From Butyricicoccus_A sp945486175 (GTDB taxonomy: Bacteria > Bacillota > Clostridia > Oscillospirales > Butyricicoccaceae), in the NCBI GenBank assembly GCA_945829445.1, contig CALZUY010000012.1, positions 1 to 32,910 of the forward strand: 32,910 nucleotides of DNA, given 5' to 3'. Numbering within the stretch: the first letter of the stretch is position 1; each line of letters opens with the position of its first letter. Positions 14,252 through 22,448 of the stretch are shown in pieces. The notes under the pieces were generated by a model, which was not told the origin of the DNA, did no database searches, and was given only the letters and a program-made list of their open reading frames with translations. Made by a program: the position numbers and the translations under genes.

Positions 14252-14547
14252 ACGCCGGTGGCGCCAGCACGGTTTTACGCTCCCACTCCTGCCTGCATTT
14301 ATGTGGAGCTATTTTAGTGATGTACGAACACACTCTGCTTCTTTTTCTGTTTACACCATACTTTACAATCCAATCGCCAAGAACCGCAATGCGATACATC
14401 CAGTATCAGGCATTGCGGTTCTTATTGCGCGAAGAGAATGAGAAAAAATTGTCTTATTCAAATAAATACCCGAGCGTCTCGTGCAGGAAGCATCTGTAAA
14501 TTCTTATATAAAACAAATGCTTCTTCTGGTAAAATCCGGCTCTCGCA
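14252..14547. other. Intergenic region between acyP and malQ, no gene seen
   Basis: 296 bp between convergent genes. It holds a long hairpin at 14379-14423 and an inverted repeat GAAGCAT (14488-14494) with ATGCTTC further on (about 14516-14522). No open frame here has a ribosome site or a recognisable product. Confidence 0.6.
14379..14423 (+). terminator. Long hairpin downstream of acyP
   Basis: AAGAACCGCAATGC (14379-14392) pairs with GCATTGCGGTTCTT (14410-14423), with an inner GATAC/GTATC stem. The T run after it is weak (TTCTTATTG). Probably a terminator or RNA end hairpin for this gap; small-RNA function not excluded. Confidence 0.5.
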
Positions 14548-16029
14548 TTACAGGCGTTCATATAACACCATATTGTGCCTGATTTTATCCGCAAGCGCAT
14601 CATCAAAGCTGCCAGGCACTGCGCGCCACTGCCAGTTATTCTCTGTCGTGGAGGGCGTGTTCATTCTGCTTTCACTTCCCAGGCCCAGCAAATCCTGTGC
14701 CTGTACGATGGTCAGTTCTGCAACCGTGCTCCACAATGCCTTCATCATGTTCCAGTGATCGTTTTCGGGATCATCCAGATGCAAATACTCTCTTGCCCGG
14801 GCGATATCTTCCGGTGCCGCCGAGGTCATCCAGCCCTGAATCGTATCATTGTCATGGGTTCCGGTATAGGCAACACAGTGTGGCGTGTAATTGTGCGGGA
14901 GATAATCGTGATTGCTCTGATCCCGGCTGTCAAAGGCAAATTCCAGAACCTTCATGCCGGGAAACCCGCTTTCCTTCAGCATCTGGCGCACCGAATCTGT
15001 CAAAAATCCCAGGTCTTCGGCTATGATATGCTGCCGCCCGATGCTTTGTTCAACGGCACGGAACAACTCCATACCCGGACCTTTGTGCCATATGCCTCCC
15101 GCTGCATTTGTCGAACCATATGGAATGGCATAGTAGGAATCAAATCCGCGGAAGTGGTCAATGCGGAGCACATTGTATACTTTGCACAGGAAATCAATGC
15201 GCTGAATCCACCAGGCATATCCATCCCGCTTCATATAATCCCAATCAAACAGCGGATTTCCCCAGAGCTGGCCGTCATCGGAAAAGCCATCTGGCGGGCA
15301 GCCGGATACATCACGCGGACGCTGGTTTTCATCCAGCTGAAACAACTCCGGATGCGCCCATGTATCCACACTGTCCAATGCGATATAAATCGGGATATCT
15401 CCTATGATTGATATGCCCCTGTCATTCGCATATTGCCGCAGCTCGTACCATTGCCGGTAGAAGAAAAACTGTATGGTCTTCCAAAAGGCAATCTCCCGTG
15501 CGCACGCAGTCTGTTTTTTGGCAATTGCTTCCGGATCCCGCCTGCGCAGTGGTTCGTCCCATTCCATCCATGGAAGGCCATTGTACTCGGCCTTTATCGT
15601 CATGAACAGCGCATAATCGTCCAGCCACCACGCATTCTGTTTGCAGAATGCGTCAAATGCCGGATCAGAGACCCGCGACGCCCTTTCTGCTGCTTTTTGC
15701 AGAACGCCATACCGTTTTTGGTAAATGATTCCATAATCTACCCGATCCGGCCTGCTGCCCCAGTCGAGACCAGCATATTCCTCCGGCTCCAGCAGGCCGG
15801 AACAGGAGAGCTCATCCAAATCGATAAAGTATGGGTTTCCTGCAAATGTGGAAAAAGACTGATAGGGGGAATCCCCATAGCTGGTGGGGCAGATCGGAAG
15901 GATCTGCCAATACGACTGCCCCGCCCGCTTGAGAAAATCGACAAATTCACGCGCGGCCTGACCAATTGTCCCGATTCCATAGGGAGATGGAAGTGAGGAC
16001 AGAGGCATCAAAACACCGCTGCTTCGCAT
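14548..16029 (-). CDS. malQ: 4-alpha-glucanotransferase (amylomaltase)
   Basis: 493 residues, GH77 family, usual length about 500. The N-terminus RSSGVLMPLSSLPSPYGIG and LPICPTSYGDSPYQSFSTFA are family blocks. The catalytic nucleophile is Asp291 in LRIDHFRGFDSYY, the acid/base Glu338 in IIAEDLG, and the transition-state Asp393 in YTGTHDND. It moves alpha-1,4-glucan segments between maltodextrins and releases glucose. AGGAGGTGAT precedes the ATG at 16029. It is the last gene of the transport operon, 38 nt after the ATPase gene, so imported maltodextrins are its likely substrates. Confidence 0.97.
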   Translation of the reverse strand: MRSSGVLMPLSSLPSPYGIGTIGQAAREFVDFLKRAGQSYWQILPICPTSYGDSPYQSFSTFAGNPYFIDLDELSCSGLLEPEEYAGLDWGSRPDRVDYGIIYQKRYGVLQKAAERASRVSDPAFDAFCKQNAWWLDDYALFMTIKAEYNGLPWMEWDEPLRRRDPEAIAKKQTACAREIAFWKTIQFFFYRQWYELRQYANDRGISIIGDIPIYIALDSVDTWAHPELFQLDENQRPRDVSGCPPDGFSDDGQLWGNPLFDWDYMKRDGYAWWIQRIDFLCKVYNVLRIDHFRGFDSYYAIPYGSTNAAGGIWHKGPGMELFRAVEQSIGRQHIIAEDLGFLTDSVRQMLKESGFPGMKVLEFAFDSRDQSNHDYLPHNYTPHCVAYTGTHDNDTIQGWMTSAAPEDIARAREYLHLDDPENDHWNMMKALWSTVAELTIVQAQDLLGLGSESRMNTPSTTENNWQWRAVPGSFDDALADKIRHNMVLYERL

Positions 16030-16067
16030 GTCAAATCACCTCCTGATCCATCTGAACTGAGATGCTG

Positions 16068-17168
16068 TTATGCCCGGCAGATAATTTTCTGTGTCTCCTT
16101 GTCAAAAATATGAATCTTGGACATATCAATTGCAAGGCGGACGGTTTCTTCTGTATGGAAATGAAAGTGAGACGGTACACGGGCCAGCATTTTCTGCCCA
16201 TTGCTTTCCATATAGAGATAAATCTCCGAACCCATCATTTCTGTCAGGCTGACCTTTGCCGTGAACACAGCCTGCGGGGATTTTGTGAGGCTGTCTTCGT
16301 CGGCCAGAATATGCTCCGGACGGATGCCCATAATGACTTCCTTTCCGACATAGCCCTGCAGCTCCGGCTGGGAAACCGGCATGCGCGTATCTCCAAACAC
16401 AAGCACACATCCACTGCCGGATTTTTCGACCTTGACAGTGAGAAAATTCATCTGCGGGGAACCAATAAAGCCTGCAACAAACACATTGCACGGATAATTG
16501 TACAGATTCTGCGGGGTATCAAACTGCTGTACAATGCCATCCTTCATAACACAAATACGATCGCCCATTGTCATGGCCTCAGTCTGATCGTGCGTGACAT
16601 AAACAAATGTCGTCTGAAGCCGCTTATGCAGTGCAGCGATCTGGCTGCGCATTTCGGTTCTCAGTTTGGCATCCAGATTGGACAGCGGCTCATCGAGCAG
16701 AAATACCGCCGGATTTCGAACCATTGCACGCCCCAGTGCGACACGCTGCCGCTGGCCGCCGGACAGCGCCTTCGGCTTACGATTGAGATAGGGCTCCAGT
16801 TCCAGGATTCGCGCAGCTTCGCGCACCTTCCTGTCAATTTCATCCTTAGGTTCCTTGCGCAGCTCCAACGCAAATGCCATATTTTTGTACACGGTCATAT
16901 GTGGATACAATGCATAGCTCTGGAACACCATCGCAATGTCGCGCGATTTTGGCGGAACATTGTTTACCACTTTATCGCCAATGTACAGTTCACCCTGGGA
17001 GACATCCTCCAACCCCGCAATCATACGCAGCGTGGTGGACTTGCCACAGCCAGACGGTCCAACCAGTACGACAAATTCTTTATCACGAATTTCCAGATTC
17101 AAATCCGGAATAACTGTTACTCCGTTATCATACGTTTTGACCACATTTTTGAACGTAATGTTCGCCAT
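16068..17168 (-). CDS. Sugar ABC transporter ATPase, UgpC/MsmX/MalK family
   Basis: 366 residues starting MANITFKNVVKTYDNGVTVI. Walker A GPSGCGKST (37-45), Q-loop FQSYALYPHM, signature LSGGQRQR (135-142), Walker B VFLLDEP (155-161) and H-loop His193 are intact. The C-terminal TOBE/regulatory domain follows (MGIRPEHI). The ATG at 17168 follows AAAGGAGGAAATCC; an upstream ATG extension is unsupported. In this order it should energise the MalFG-type permeases encoded just before it; MsmX-type ATPases may also serve several importers. Confidence 0.95.
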   Translation of the reverse strand: MANITFKNVVKTYDNGVTVIPDLNLEIRDKEFVVLVGPSGCGKSTTLRMIAGLEDVSQGELYIGDKVVNNVPPKSRDIAMVFQSYALYPHMTVYKNMAFALELRKEPKDEIDRKVREAARILELEPYLNRKPKALSGGQRQRVALGRAMVRNPAVFLLDEPLSNLDAKLRTEMRSQIAALHKRLQTTFVYVTHDQTEAMTMGDRICVMKDGIVQQFDTPQNLYNYPCNVFVAGFIGSPQMNFLTVKVEKSGSGCVLVFGDTRMPVSQPELQGYVGKEVIMGIRPEHILADEDSLTKSPQAVFTAKVSLTEMMGSEIYLYMESNGQKMLARVPSHFHFHTEETVRLAIDMSKIHIFDKETQKIICRA

Positions 17169-17199
17169 ATGGATTTCCTCCTTTTCAAGTCCCAGATGT

Positions 17200-18222
17200 T
17201 CAACTGTTTGAACCGCCGCTATATTTCTGAACGCTTTCACCGGGTACAAACTGAAACGGTACTACCTCGTGAACAGCAGAGGTCTTGTCTTCAATACAGC
17301 TGAGCAGGATTTCAATACTTCGCTGAACGATGCTCTCCTTATATTGGCGAATGGTTGTCAGACGGGGCACCATGTACATGCTCAGATCGAGGCCGTCAAA
17401 GCCGATGACGGAAATGTCCTCCGGCACGCGCAGCCCTTTGTCACGGATTGCGCGGATTGCACCTACCGCCATGACATCAGACATGGCAAATACGCAGGTC
17501 AGATCCGGCATCTTCTGCAGCAGCCGTTCCATTGCACGGTATCCCTCCGACATGGAAAATGACGCTTCTTCATATTGTTTTTGCGGCACAAACGGCATGT
17601 GATGCTGCTCAAACGCCTTTTCGCATCCCCGATATCGGGAAAATGCCGCAAACGAAATTGCTGTCTTTCCGCCCAAAACGCCGATTTTTCTGTGCCCCAG
17701 TGAGATCAGCTGCTCCACGGCAAACTTCGCCGCAGTTTCATCATCCGTGCTGACACTCGACAGATTGGGCAGTTCCAGTGAAGCTGCGGAATTCGTGACC
17801 AGAACGCACGGTATTTGAATTGCACCGAACTGCTCATCATAATATTGCTGATTGCTGCCCAGGAACAGGATTCCCTCCGGATGTCTCTCGCGGTAGATCT
17901 GAACCGCATGTTCCACTTCGTTGTCATCCTCGTTGATATAAAACAGCATACAGGCATAGCCCTTCAACTCAATCAGCCGTTGCATCTGTTCAACAAGATC
18001 GGCAAACAACATATTCTGTGTACCCTTTACGATGATGGCAATGCCGTTGCTGCACTGCTGTTTCAGCTGCTTTGCATTGCTGTTCAACCGGAAATGGTAC
18101 TTGTCAACAACAGCCATAATTTTTATGCGTGCGGCATCTGAGACGCCGGGGGCATGATTCAGAACGCGGGAAACCGTTCCGACAGAGTAGCCCGACTCCT
18201 GTGCAATATCCTTGATCGTCAT
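17200..18222 (-). CDS. LacI-family transcriptional regulator
   Basis: 340 residues. The helix-turn-helix is at the N-terminus (TIKDIAQESGYSVGTVSRVL, residues 2-21), a hinge follows, then a periplasmic-binding-like effector domain (NGIAIIVKGTQN, GILFLGSN, VSTDDETAAKFAVEQL, VIGFDGLDLSMYMVPRLTTI). It most likely controls this operon in response to a maltodextrin or similar sugar. GAAGGTGA precedes the ATG at 18222. It lies within the transport operon, between permease and ATPase genes, suggesting negative autoregulation. LacI-type GAAACGTTTC boxes occur at the operon promoter. Confidence 0.95.
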   Translation of the reverse strand: MTIKDIAQESGYSVGTVSRVLNHAPGVSDAARIKIMAVVDKYHFRLNSNAKQLKQQCSNGIAIIVKGTQNMLFADLVEQMQRLIELKGYACMLFYINEDDNEVEHAVQIYRERHPEGILFLGSNQQYYDEQFGAIQIPCVLVTNSAASLELPNLSSVSTDDETAAKFAVEQLISLGHRKIGVLGGKTAISFAAFSRYRGCEKAFEQHHMPFVPQKQYEEASFSMSEGYRAMERLLQKMPDLTCVFAMSDVMAVGAIRAIRDKGLRVPEDISVIGFDGLDLSMYMVPRLTTIRQYKESIVQRSIEILLSCIEDKTSAVHEVVPFQFVPGESVQKYSGGSNS

Positions 18223-18252
18223 AGTTCACCTTCCGAAGTTTTTGCTGTTATT

Positions 18253-19095
18253 TTACCCCTTTACGGCACCGGCAGCAACTCCCTTGATGATATGCTTCTG
18301 TCCGACCAGATAGACAATGACAATCGGAATGACGGTAAGCATGATACATGCCATCATCGGCCCCATCTCTACCTTGCCATAGCTTCCGCGGAAATACTGG
18401 ATGAGCATAGGAATGGTCTTGTACTTTTTGATATCCAGAACCAGCGTCGGAAGCAGATAATCGTTCCACACCCACATCGCTTCGAGAATGCCAACCGAAA
18501 CCATCGTTGGCTTGAGCATCGGGAGCACGATCAGGAAAAACGTCTGGAGGGGATTGCAGCCGTCAATCATGGATGCCTCTTCCACTTCCAGAGGAATGGA
18601 TTTCATAAATCCGGCGAACATGAAAACGGCAAGCCCGGCGCCAAATCCCAGATAAATCACCCAGATATTCCACGGTGTATTCAGCTTGAGTGAATCCGCC
18701 GTCTGCGACAGTGTGAACATAACCATCTGGAACGGCACAACCATGGAAAATACAAACAGGTAATACAGTGCCTTGGACAGCTTTCCGGCTACGCGCGTGA
18801 TAAACCACGCACACATCGAACAGCAGATCAAAATCGCGATGACCGATGTCAACGTAATAAACAGGCTGTAGCCCAGGCTCCGCAAAAATCCCTTGGATGC
18901 AATCGCATCGACATAGTTTTGCAGGCCGTTAAACGATTCCGCCGTAGGCAGTTCAAACGCGCTGGATGTGCTGATTGCGGTCTCTTTTTTCAGAGAGTTC
19001 AGCAGGATCATGACAATCGGGTAGACATACAGCAGCGATGCAATCGACAGAATGACAATCCAGATTTTGTTGGTAATGGAATTCTGCTTTTTCAT
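18253..19095 (-). CDS. Sugar ABC transporter permease, MalG-type
   Basis: 280 residues. About six membrane helices, starting with SITNKIWIVILSIASLLYVY. The cytoplasmic EAA loop that docks on the ATPase is EEASMIDGCNPLQTFFLIVLPMLKP. Its ATG at 19095 overlaps the upstream permease stop (TAATG), so translation is coupled. The AGGTGC upstream site supports the start. It forms the heterodimeric channel with the MalF-type partner. Confidence 0.93.
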   Translation of the reverse strand: MKKQNSITNKIWIVILSIASLLYVYPIVMILLNSLKKETAISTSSAFELPTAESFNGLQNYVDAIASKGFLRSLGYSLFITLTSVIAILICCSMCAWFITRVAGKLSKALYYLFVFSMVVPFQMVMFTLSQTADSLKLNTPWNIWVIYLGFGAGLAVFMFAGFMKSIPLEVEEASMIDGCNPLQTFFLIVLPMLKPTMVSVGILEAMWVWNDYLLPTLVLDIKKYKTIPMLIQYFRGSYGKVEMGPMMACIMLTVIPIVIVYLVGQKHIIKGVAAGAVKG

Positions 19096-19946
19096 TATTG
19101 CTGCACCTCCTTGGAACGCGTTGCGCGCAGCTGGAGAACAGAGATCACGATAACCAACAGACAGAACAGGACAGCCTTTGCCTGGCCGAGGCCTTTCCAC
19201 TGCATGCCTGCGCGTGCATAGAATGTCTGGTAAATATTCAGCGCCAGCATCTCTGTAAAGTGATTCGGATCACCGCCCGTAAGCGCAAGGTTCTGATCGA
19301 ACAGTTTGAACGAGTTGGTAAGTGTCAGGAAAACACAGATGGTAATCGATGGCATAACCATCGGCAGTTTGACTCTCCACAGCGTTGTCCAGGCGGAAGC
19401 TCCGTCAATGGACGCGGCCTCAATCAGGTCATCCGGAATGTTTTGCAGTCCGGCGATATAGATAATCATCATATAGCCGATTTGCTGCCAGCACATCAGG
19501 ATAATCAGTCCCCAGTATCCGGCGGTCGAGTTGAGCGCAAGCAATGGCTGCGCCGCCTTGGACAGCACGCAATTGATTAAAATCTGCCAGATATATCCGA
19601 GAACAATGCCGCCAATCAGGTTCGGCATGAAAAATACGGTGCGGAAAATGTTGGTTCCCTTCAGGTTCCTGGTCAGCAGCAGAGCCAGGCCAAACGCAAT
19701 GACGTTAATCAGTATAATCGATACCACTGCGAACGCCACGGTGAACTTGAAGGAATGGATAAACGAAGCATCAGAGAAAATGCTCTTGTAGTTGGAAAGT
19801 CCCACCCATTTGGCGTTGCCAACTGTGGTAAACTGGCAGAACGAAAGGTAAAGCCCTTCCGCAAACGGAATGACAAATCCAATCAAAAATGCCAGAAATG
19901 TCGGCAGGACAAAAAACGGGGAATATCGTTTCAATGCTTTTTCCAT
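19095..19946 (-). CDS. Sugar ABC transporter permease, MalF-type
   Basis: 283 residues with six predicted helices (first FVLPTFLAFLIGFVIPF). The EAA loop reads EAASIDGASAWTTLWRVKLPMVMP. Size fits the short MalF/MsmF type of Firmicutes without the large periplasmic P2 loop. AGGGGGT precedes the ATG at 19946. It follows the binding-protein gene by 93 nt; that gap contains a hairpin that may reduce read-through. Confidence 0.93.
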   Translation of the reverse strand: MEKALKRYSPFFVLPTFLAFLIGFVIPFAEGLYLSFCQFTTVGNAKWVGLSNYKSIFSDASFIHSFKFTVAFAVVSIILINVIAFGLALLLTRNLKGTNIFRTVFFMPNLIGGIVLGYIWQILINCVLSKAAQPLLALNSTAGYWGLIILMCWQQIGYMMIIYIAGLQNIPDDLIEAASIDGASAWTTLWRVKLPMVMPSITICVFLTLTNSFKLFDQNLALTGGDPNHFTEMLALNIYQTFYARAGMQWKGLGQAKAVLFCLLVIVISVLQLRATRSKEVQQ

Positions 19947-19968
19947 TCTATAACCCCCTAAATTTGGT

Positions 19969-20004
19969 CAAAAAGAGGGAACAGGCAGTTTCCCGCCTGC
20001 CCCC
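19969..20004 (-). terminator. Partial terminator/processing hairpin between binding protein and permease
   Basis: Minus-strand GGGGCAGGC, loop, GCCTGTTCCC, then TCTTTTT. A hairpin here commonly keeps the binding protein at a higher level than the permeases; read-through is assumed. Confidence 0.6.
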
Positions 20005-20039
20005 TTTCAGGCATATTGGCAATTCAGATTATGCGTGCA

Positions 20040-21374
20040 TCAGCCGTTTGCGAGTTTGTACTCACTTGCCCAGCCGTCTACAAATGCGGATACAACGGCA
20101 TCCCAGTTTGCGTCGCTCTGATCTGCTGCATATGCGGTCAGCGCGGAACCGACGCCGTTCTTCCACTCCTCGGAAGGCATCGTGGTAAAGTTCCAGGATA
20201 CCGGGATTTTGCCTTCTTCTGTCATTTCAGCATCCTGCTTTACAAACAGGTTCGGGGATTCCTGTGCCTCCTTGAACGGGATGACAAAGCCCATGTCCTC
20301 ACTCATCGCCTTGGTGCCAGTTTCAGAGGTTACGCACCAGTTGATGAAATCGAGTGTAGCTGCGATATCATCTTCATCTGCCTGGCTGTTTACACACCAG
20401 TAATTCTCCGTGCCGGTGCACAGTCCCTGGGATGCCTCGTCGCCCGCGCCGATATAGATCGGAATCATAGCGAGATCGTCATCGGTGAACTGGCCTTCGC
20501 CGGTCAGATTCGCATATTCCCAGGAACCGTTCTGGAAGAAAACAGCCTTCTGTGCGAGGAACTCATTGCGCGAGTCGTCACCGGTCTTCGCTGCGAGGTC
20601 CTTCGGTTCGCAGGTGCTGTTGTTGATGTACAGATCCCAGATATTGCGGTAATTGTCGAGATATGTGCCTTTGATTGCATCCGTGGAGCCAATTCCCTCG
20701 TCCTGATACTCAAAGTAAATCGGAAGGTTGGCCAGATGGGTCTTGAAGCGCCAGTCGGACGAGCCGTCCATGCCGGCAGATGTGAATGCCGCAAAGCCAA
20801 GCTCAGCCGAGCGGGCGGTGATGTCCTCCGAAACCTTCTTCAGATCGTCGAAAGACTGGATGTCGTCGATAGAATAACCTGCTTTTTCCAGAAGATTCTT
20901 ATTAACAATAATGCCGTATGACTCAATGACATACGCGATGCCCGCAACAGCGTCGCCATCCTTCAGCGCATAGCTGTCGCTGGTCAACTGGCTGTAAACC
21001 TCTGTACCTGACAGATCATAGCAATAGTCCTTCCAGTTTGCCAGACCAACCGGGCCATTGACCTGGAACAGGGTCGGTGCACCGCTCTTGCCCATCTCAC
21101 TCATCAACGTTGTCTCATAGTTGCCGGAAGCCGCTGTGACAACGGTGGCCTCAATGCCGGTTTCCTCTGTGTACGCCTTGGCGAGATCCTGCCATGCCTG
21201 ATCCTGCTCCGGTTTAAAGTTCAGGTAATATACCGAACCCTTGGAAGCATCGCCTGTCGACTGCTGTCCTCCAGAGGCACCCGAACCTTCTCCGCTGCCT
21301 CCTCCGCAGCCTGCCAGAACAGAAACTGCCATTACGCCGGACAGAGCCATTGCCAATAATCTCTTCAGTTTCAT
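20040..21374 (-). CDS. Sugar-binding lipoprotein of ABC transporter (family 1)
   Basis: 444 residues. The N-terminus MKLKRLLAMALSGVMAVSVL is followed by the lipobox LAGC with lipid-attachment Cys23 and a Gly/Ser-rich linker (GGGSGEGSGASGG). The mature part has the family-1 solute-binding fold (VYYLNFKPEQDQAWQDLAKAY, TLFQVNGPVG, FFQNGSWEYAN). It binds an oligosaccharide outside the membrane and delivers it to MalFG-like channels. AGGAGGAGAG precedes the ATG at 21374. It is first in the operon, which ends with malQ, so a maltodextrin or related alpha-glucan is the likely ligand; the exact ligand is inference. Confidence 0.93.
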   Translation of the reverse strand: MKLKRLLAMALSGVMAVSVLAGCGGGSGEGSGASGGQQSTGDASKGSVYYLNFKPEQDQAWQDLAKAYTEETGIEATVVTAASGNYETTLMSEMGKSGAPTLFQVNGPVGLANWKDYCYDLSGTEVYSQLTSDSYALKDGDAVAGIAYVIESYGIIVNKNLLEKAGYSIDDIQSFDDLKKVSEDITARSAELGFAAFTSAGMDGSSDWRFKTHLANLPIYFEYQDEGIGSTDAIKGTYLDNYRNIWDLYINNSTCEPKDLAAKTGDDSRNEFLAQKAVFFQNGSWEYANLTGEGQFTDDDLAMIPIYIGAGDEASQGLCTGTENYWCVNSQADEDDIAATLDFINWCVTSETGTKAMSEDMGFVIPFKEAQESPNLFVKQDAEMTEEGKIPVSWNFTTMPSEEWKNGVGSALTAYAADQSDANWDAVVSAFVDGWASEYKLANG

Positions 21375-21410
21375 ATGTCTCTCCTCCTTAACAGAATCAG
21401 CAGAACTTTC

Positions 21411-21430
21411 AACGTTTTTGGAAACGTTTC
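21411..21430. promoter_or_regulatory. LacI-type operator upstream of the binding-protein gene
   Basis: AACGTTTTTGGAAACGTTTC, with a 10-bp palindrome GAAACGTTTC (21421-21430) and a second AACGTT. Located about 33-50 nt downstream of the predicted start site, where a bound regulator would block transcription. The 10-mer CGTTTTTGGA (21413-21422) recurs at 21501-21510 next to the -35 box. Confidence 0.65.
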
Positions 21431-21469
21431 AATTTCCGTCTCTCATCTGCCCTTGAAATTTATGCATCA

Positions 21470-21499
21470 ATCATACCATCATTCCCCCTCTTTTTTCAA
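21470..21499 (-). promoter_or_regulatory. Promoter of the maltodextrin-type operon
   Basis: Minus strand TTGAAA (21499-21494), 18-bp spacer, TATGAT (21475-21470) preceded by TGG (extended -10). The -35 is adjacent to the repeated CGTTTTTGGA. Confidence 0.7.
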
Positions 21500-21624
21500 G
21501 CGTTTTTGGACAAAAAGACGAATTTTGTTTGTTTGTACGAATTATATCTGTCTTTTTTGTTCATGTTGAATATCATCTTCCAGAAATTTCCCAGAAATTT
21601 TTCAGACAACTCCAACAATGAACA

Positions 21625-21634
21625 GAAACGTTTA
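21625..21634. promoter_or_regulatory. Third LacI/CcpA-like box in the divergent region
   Basis: GAAACGTTTA followed by CACC. The right half (CGTTTACA) fits a cre half-site; the left half does not. Lies 29 bp before the -35 of the DUF624 gene. Confidence 0.4.
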
Positions 21635-21662
21635 CACCCACTTTCCGTTTGTCTGAAAGGGC

Positions 21663-21691
21663 TTGTCACTCTTTCCTGTTTTCAGTATAAT
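21663..21691 (+). promoter_or_regulatory. Promoter of the DUF624 gene
   Basis: TTGTCA (21663-21668), 17-bp spacer, TATAAT (21686-21691), 30 bp before the ATG. Confidence 0.75.
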
Positions 21692-21721
21692 GAAGAAAAC
21701 ATCACGACAGGAGGCCATGTT

Positions 21722-22363
21722 ATGAAAAAAAAATCGGCAGCGCAGGAGCCCCGGCAGCAATCTGTCCCGCTGAGGTTCCTCTCTCTGACCGTCGACAATC
21801 TGTGGAATTTAACCAAGCTGAATATGGCTTTTCTGATCAGCTGTATTCCGCTTGTGACCATCGGCCCCGCACTCGCTTCCTTATCCCATCTGACCGTACA
21901 GCTGGTTCAGGACAACGAGGAGATTTCCGCGCCGGTCAGGAGTTACTTTTCCTGTTTCCGACAGATATTTTTCCGCGCTCTGCCCGCTGGCCTGCTCACA
22001 CTGCTGATCCATCTTGTGTTTGGCGGCGGATTGCTGGTCTATGGCAGCATGATGCATGCCGGAACACAGTATCTGCTGCTTTGCTCCTGTTCCCTGCTGG
22101 TCCTGCTACTCACCTGGGGCATCAGCCTGCATCTGTACCCCATGCTGGCCCTGACGGACGAACGGAATCTTCTGGCACAGGCTTCCATCCGCGCGTTGCA
22201 GCACATGCGGCGAACAGTCATTGCCGTTCTCATTATGATTGCACTGCTGCTGGCTCAGTTGCTGACATTTCCGGTTTCGCTGCCGCTGACGCTCTGCCTC
22301 GGTATCGCACTGCCTGCATTCGTCGGCAGCTTTGCATATGCCGATTCCGTCCCGGCAGCATAA
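21722..22363 (+). CDS. DUF624 (YesL-like) membrane protein
   Basis: 213 residues with about five membrane segments, starting around LWNLTKLNMAFLISCIPLVTIGPA. The LTVDNLWNLTKLNM then PLVTIGPALASL pattern is typical of DUF624, small membrane proteins often encoded beside carbohydrate ABC importers. Function unknown. The ATG at 21722 follows AGGAGG at 7 nt; the open frame upstream is non-coding. It diverges from the sugar operon. Downstream (22364-22448) is a GCAAGCCA/TGGCTTGC hairpin without a T run, then the fusion gene. Confidence 0.85.
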   Translation: MKKKSAAQEPRQQSVPLRFLSLTVDNLWNLTKLNMAFLISCIPLVTIGPALASLSHLTVQLVQDNEEISAPVRSYFSCFRQIFFRALPAGLLTLLIHLVFGGGLLVYGSMMHAGTQYLLLCSCSLLVLLLTWGISLHLYPMLALTDERNLLAQASIRALQHMRRTVIAVLIMIALLLAQLLTFPVSLPLTLCLGIALPAFVGSFAYADSVPAA

Positions 22364-22448
22364 CTGCAAGCCAAAGGCTGGCTTGCGTATCGCTCCGGGA
22401 ATCGGATTTTCCCCTTTGTTCCGCTGAAAAGAAAGCGAGTGAATACGC

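Noticed and set aside
14317..14499. Short plus-strand frame between acyP and malQ
   Set aside because: It crosses the long hairpin, has no ribosome site and no similarity to anything I recognise.
16062..17303. 413-codon open frame on the plus strand opposite the ABC ATPase
   Set aside because: The opposite strand encodes an ATPase with every expected motif; this frame has no family features or initiation signals.
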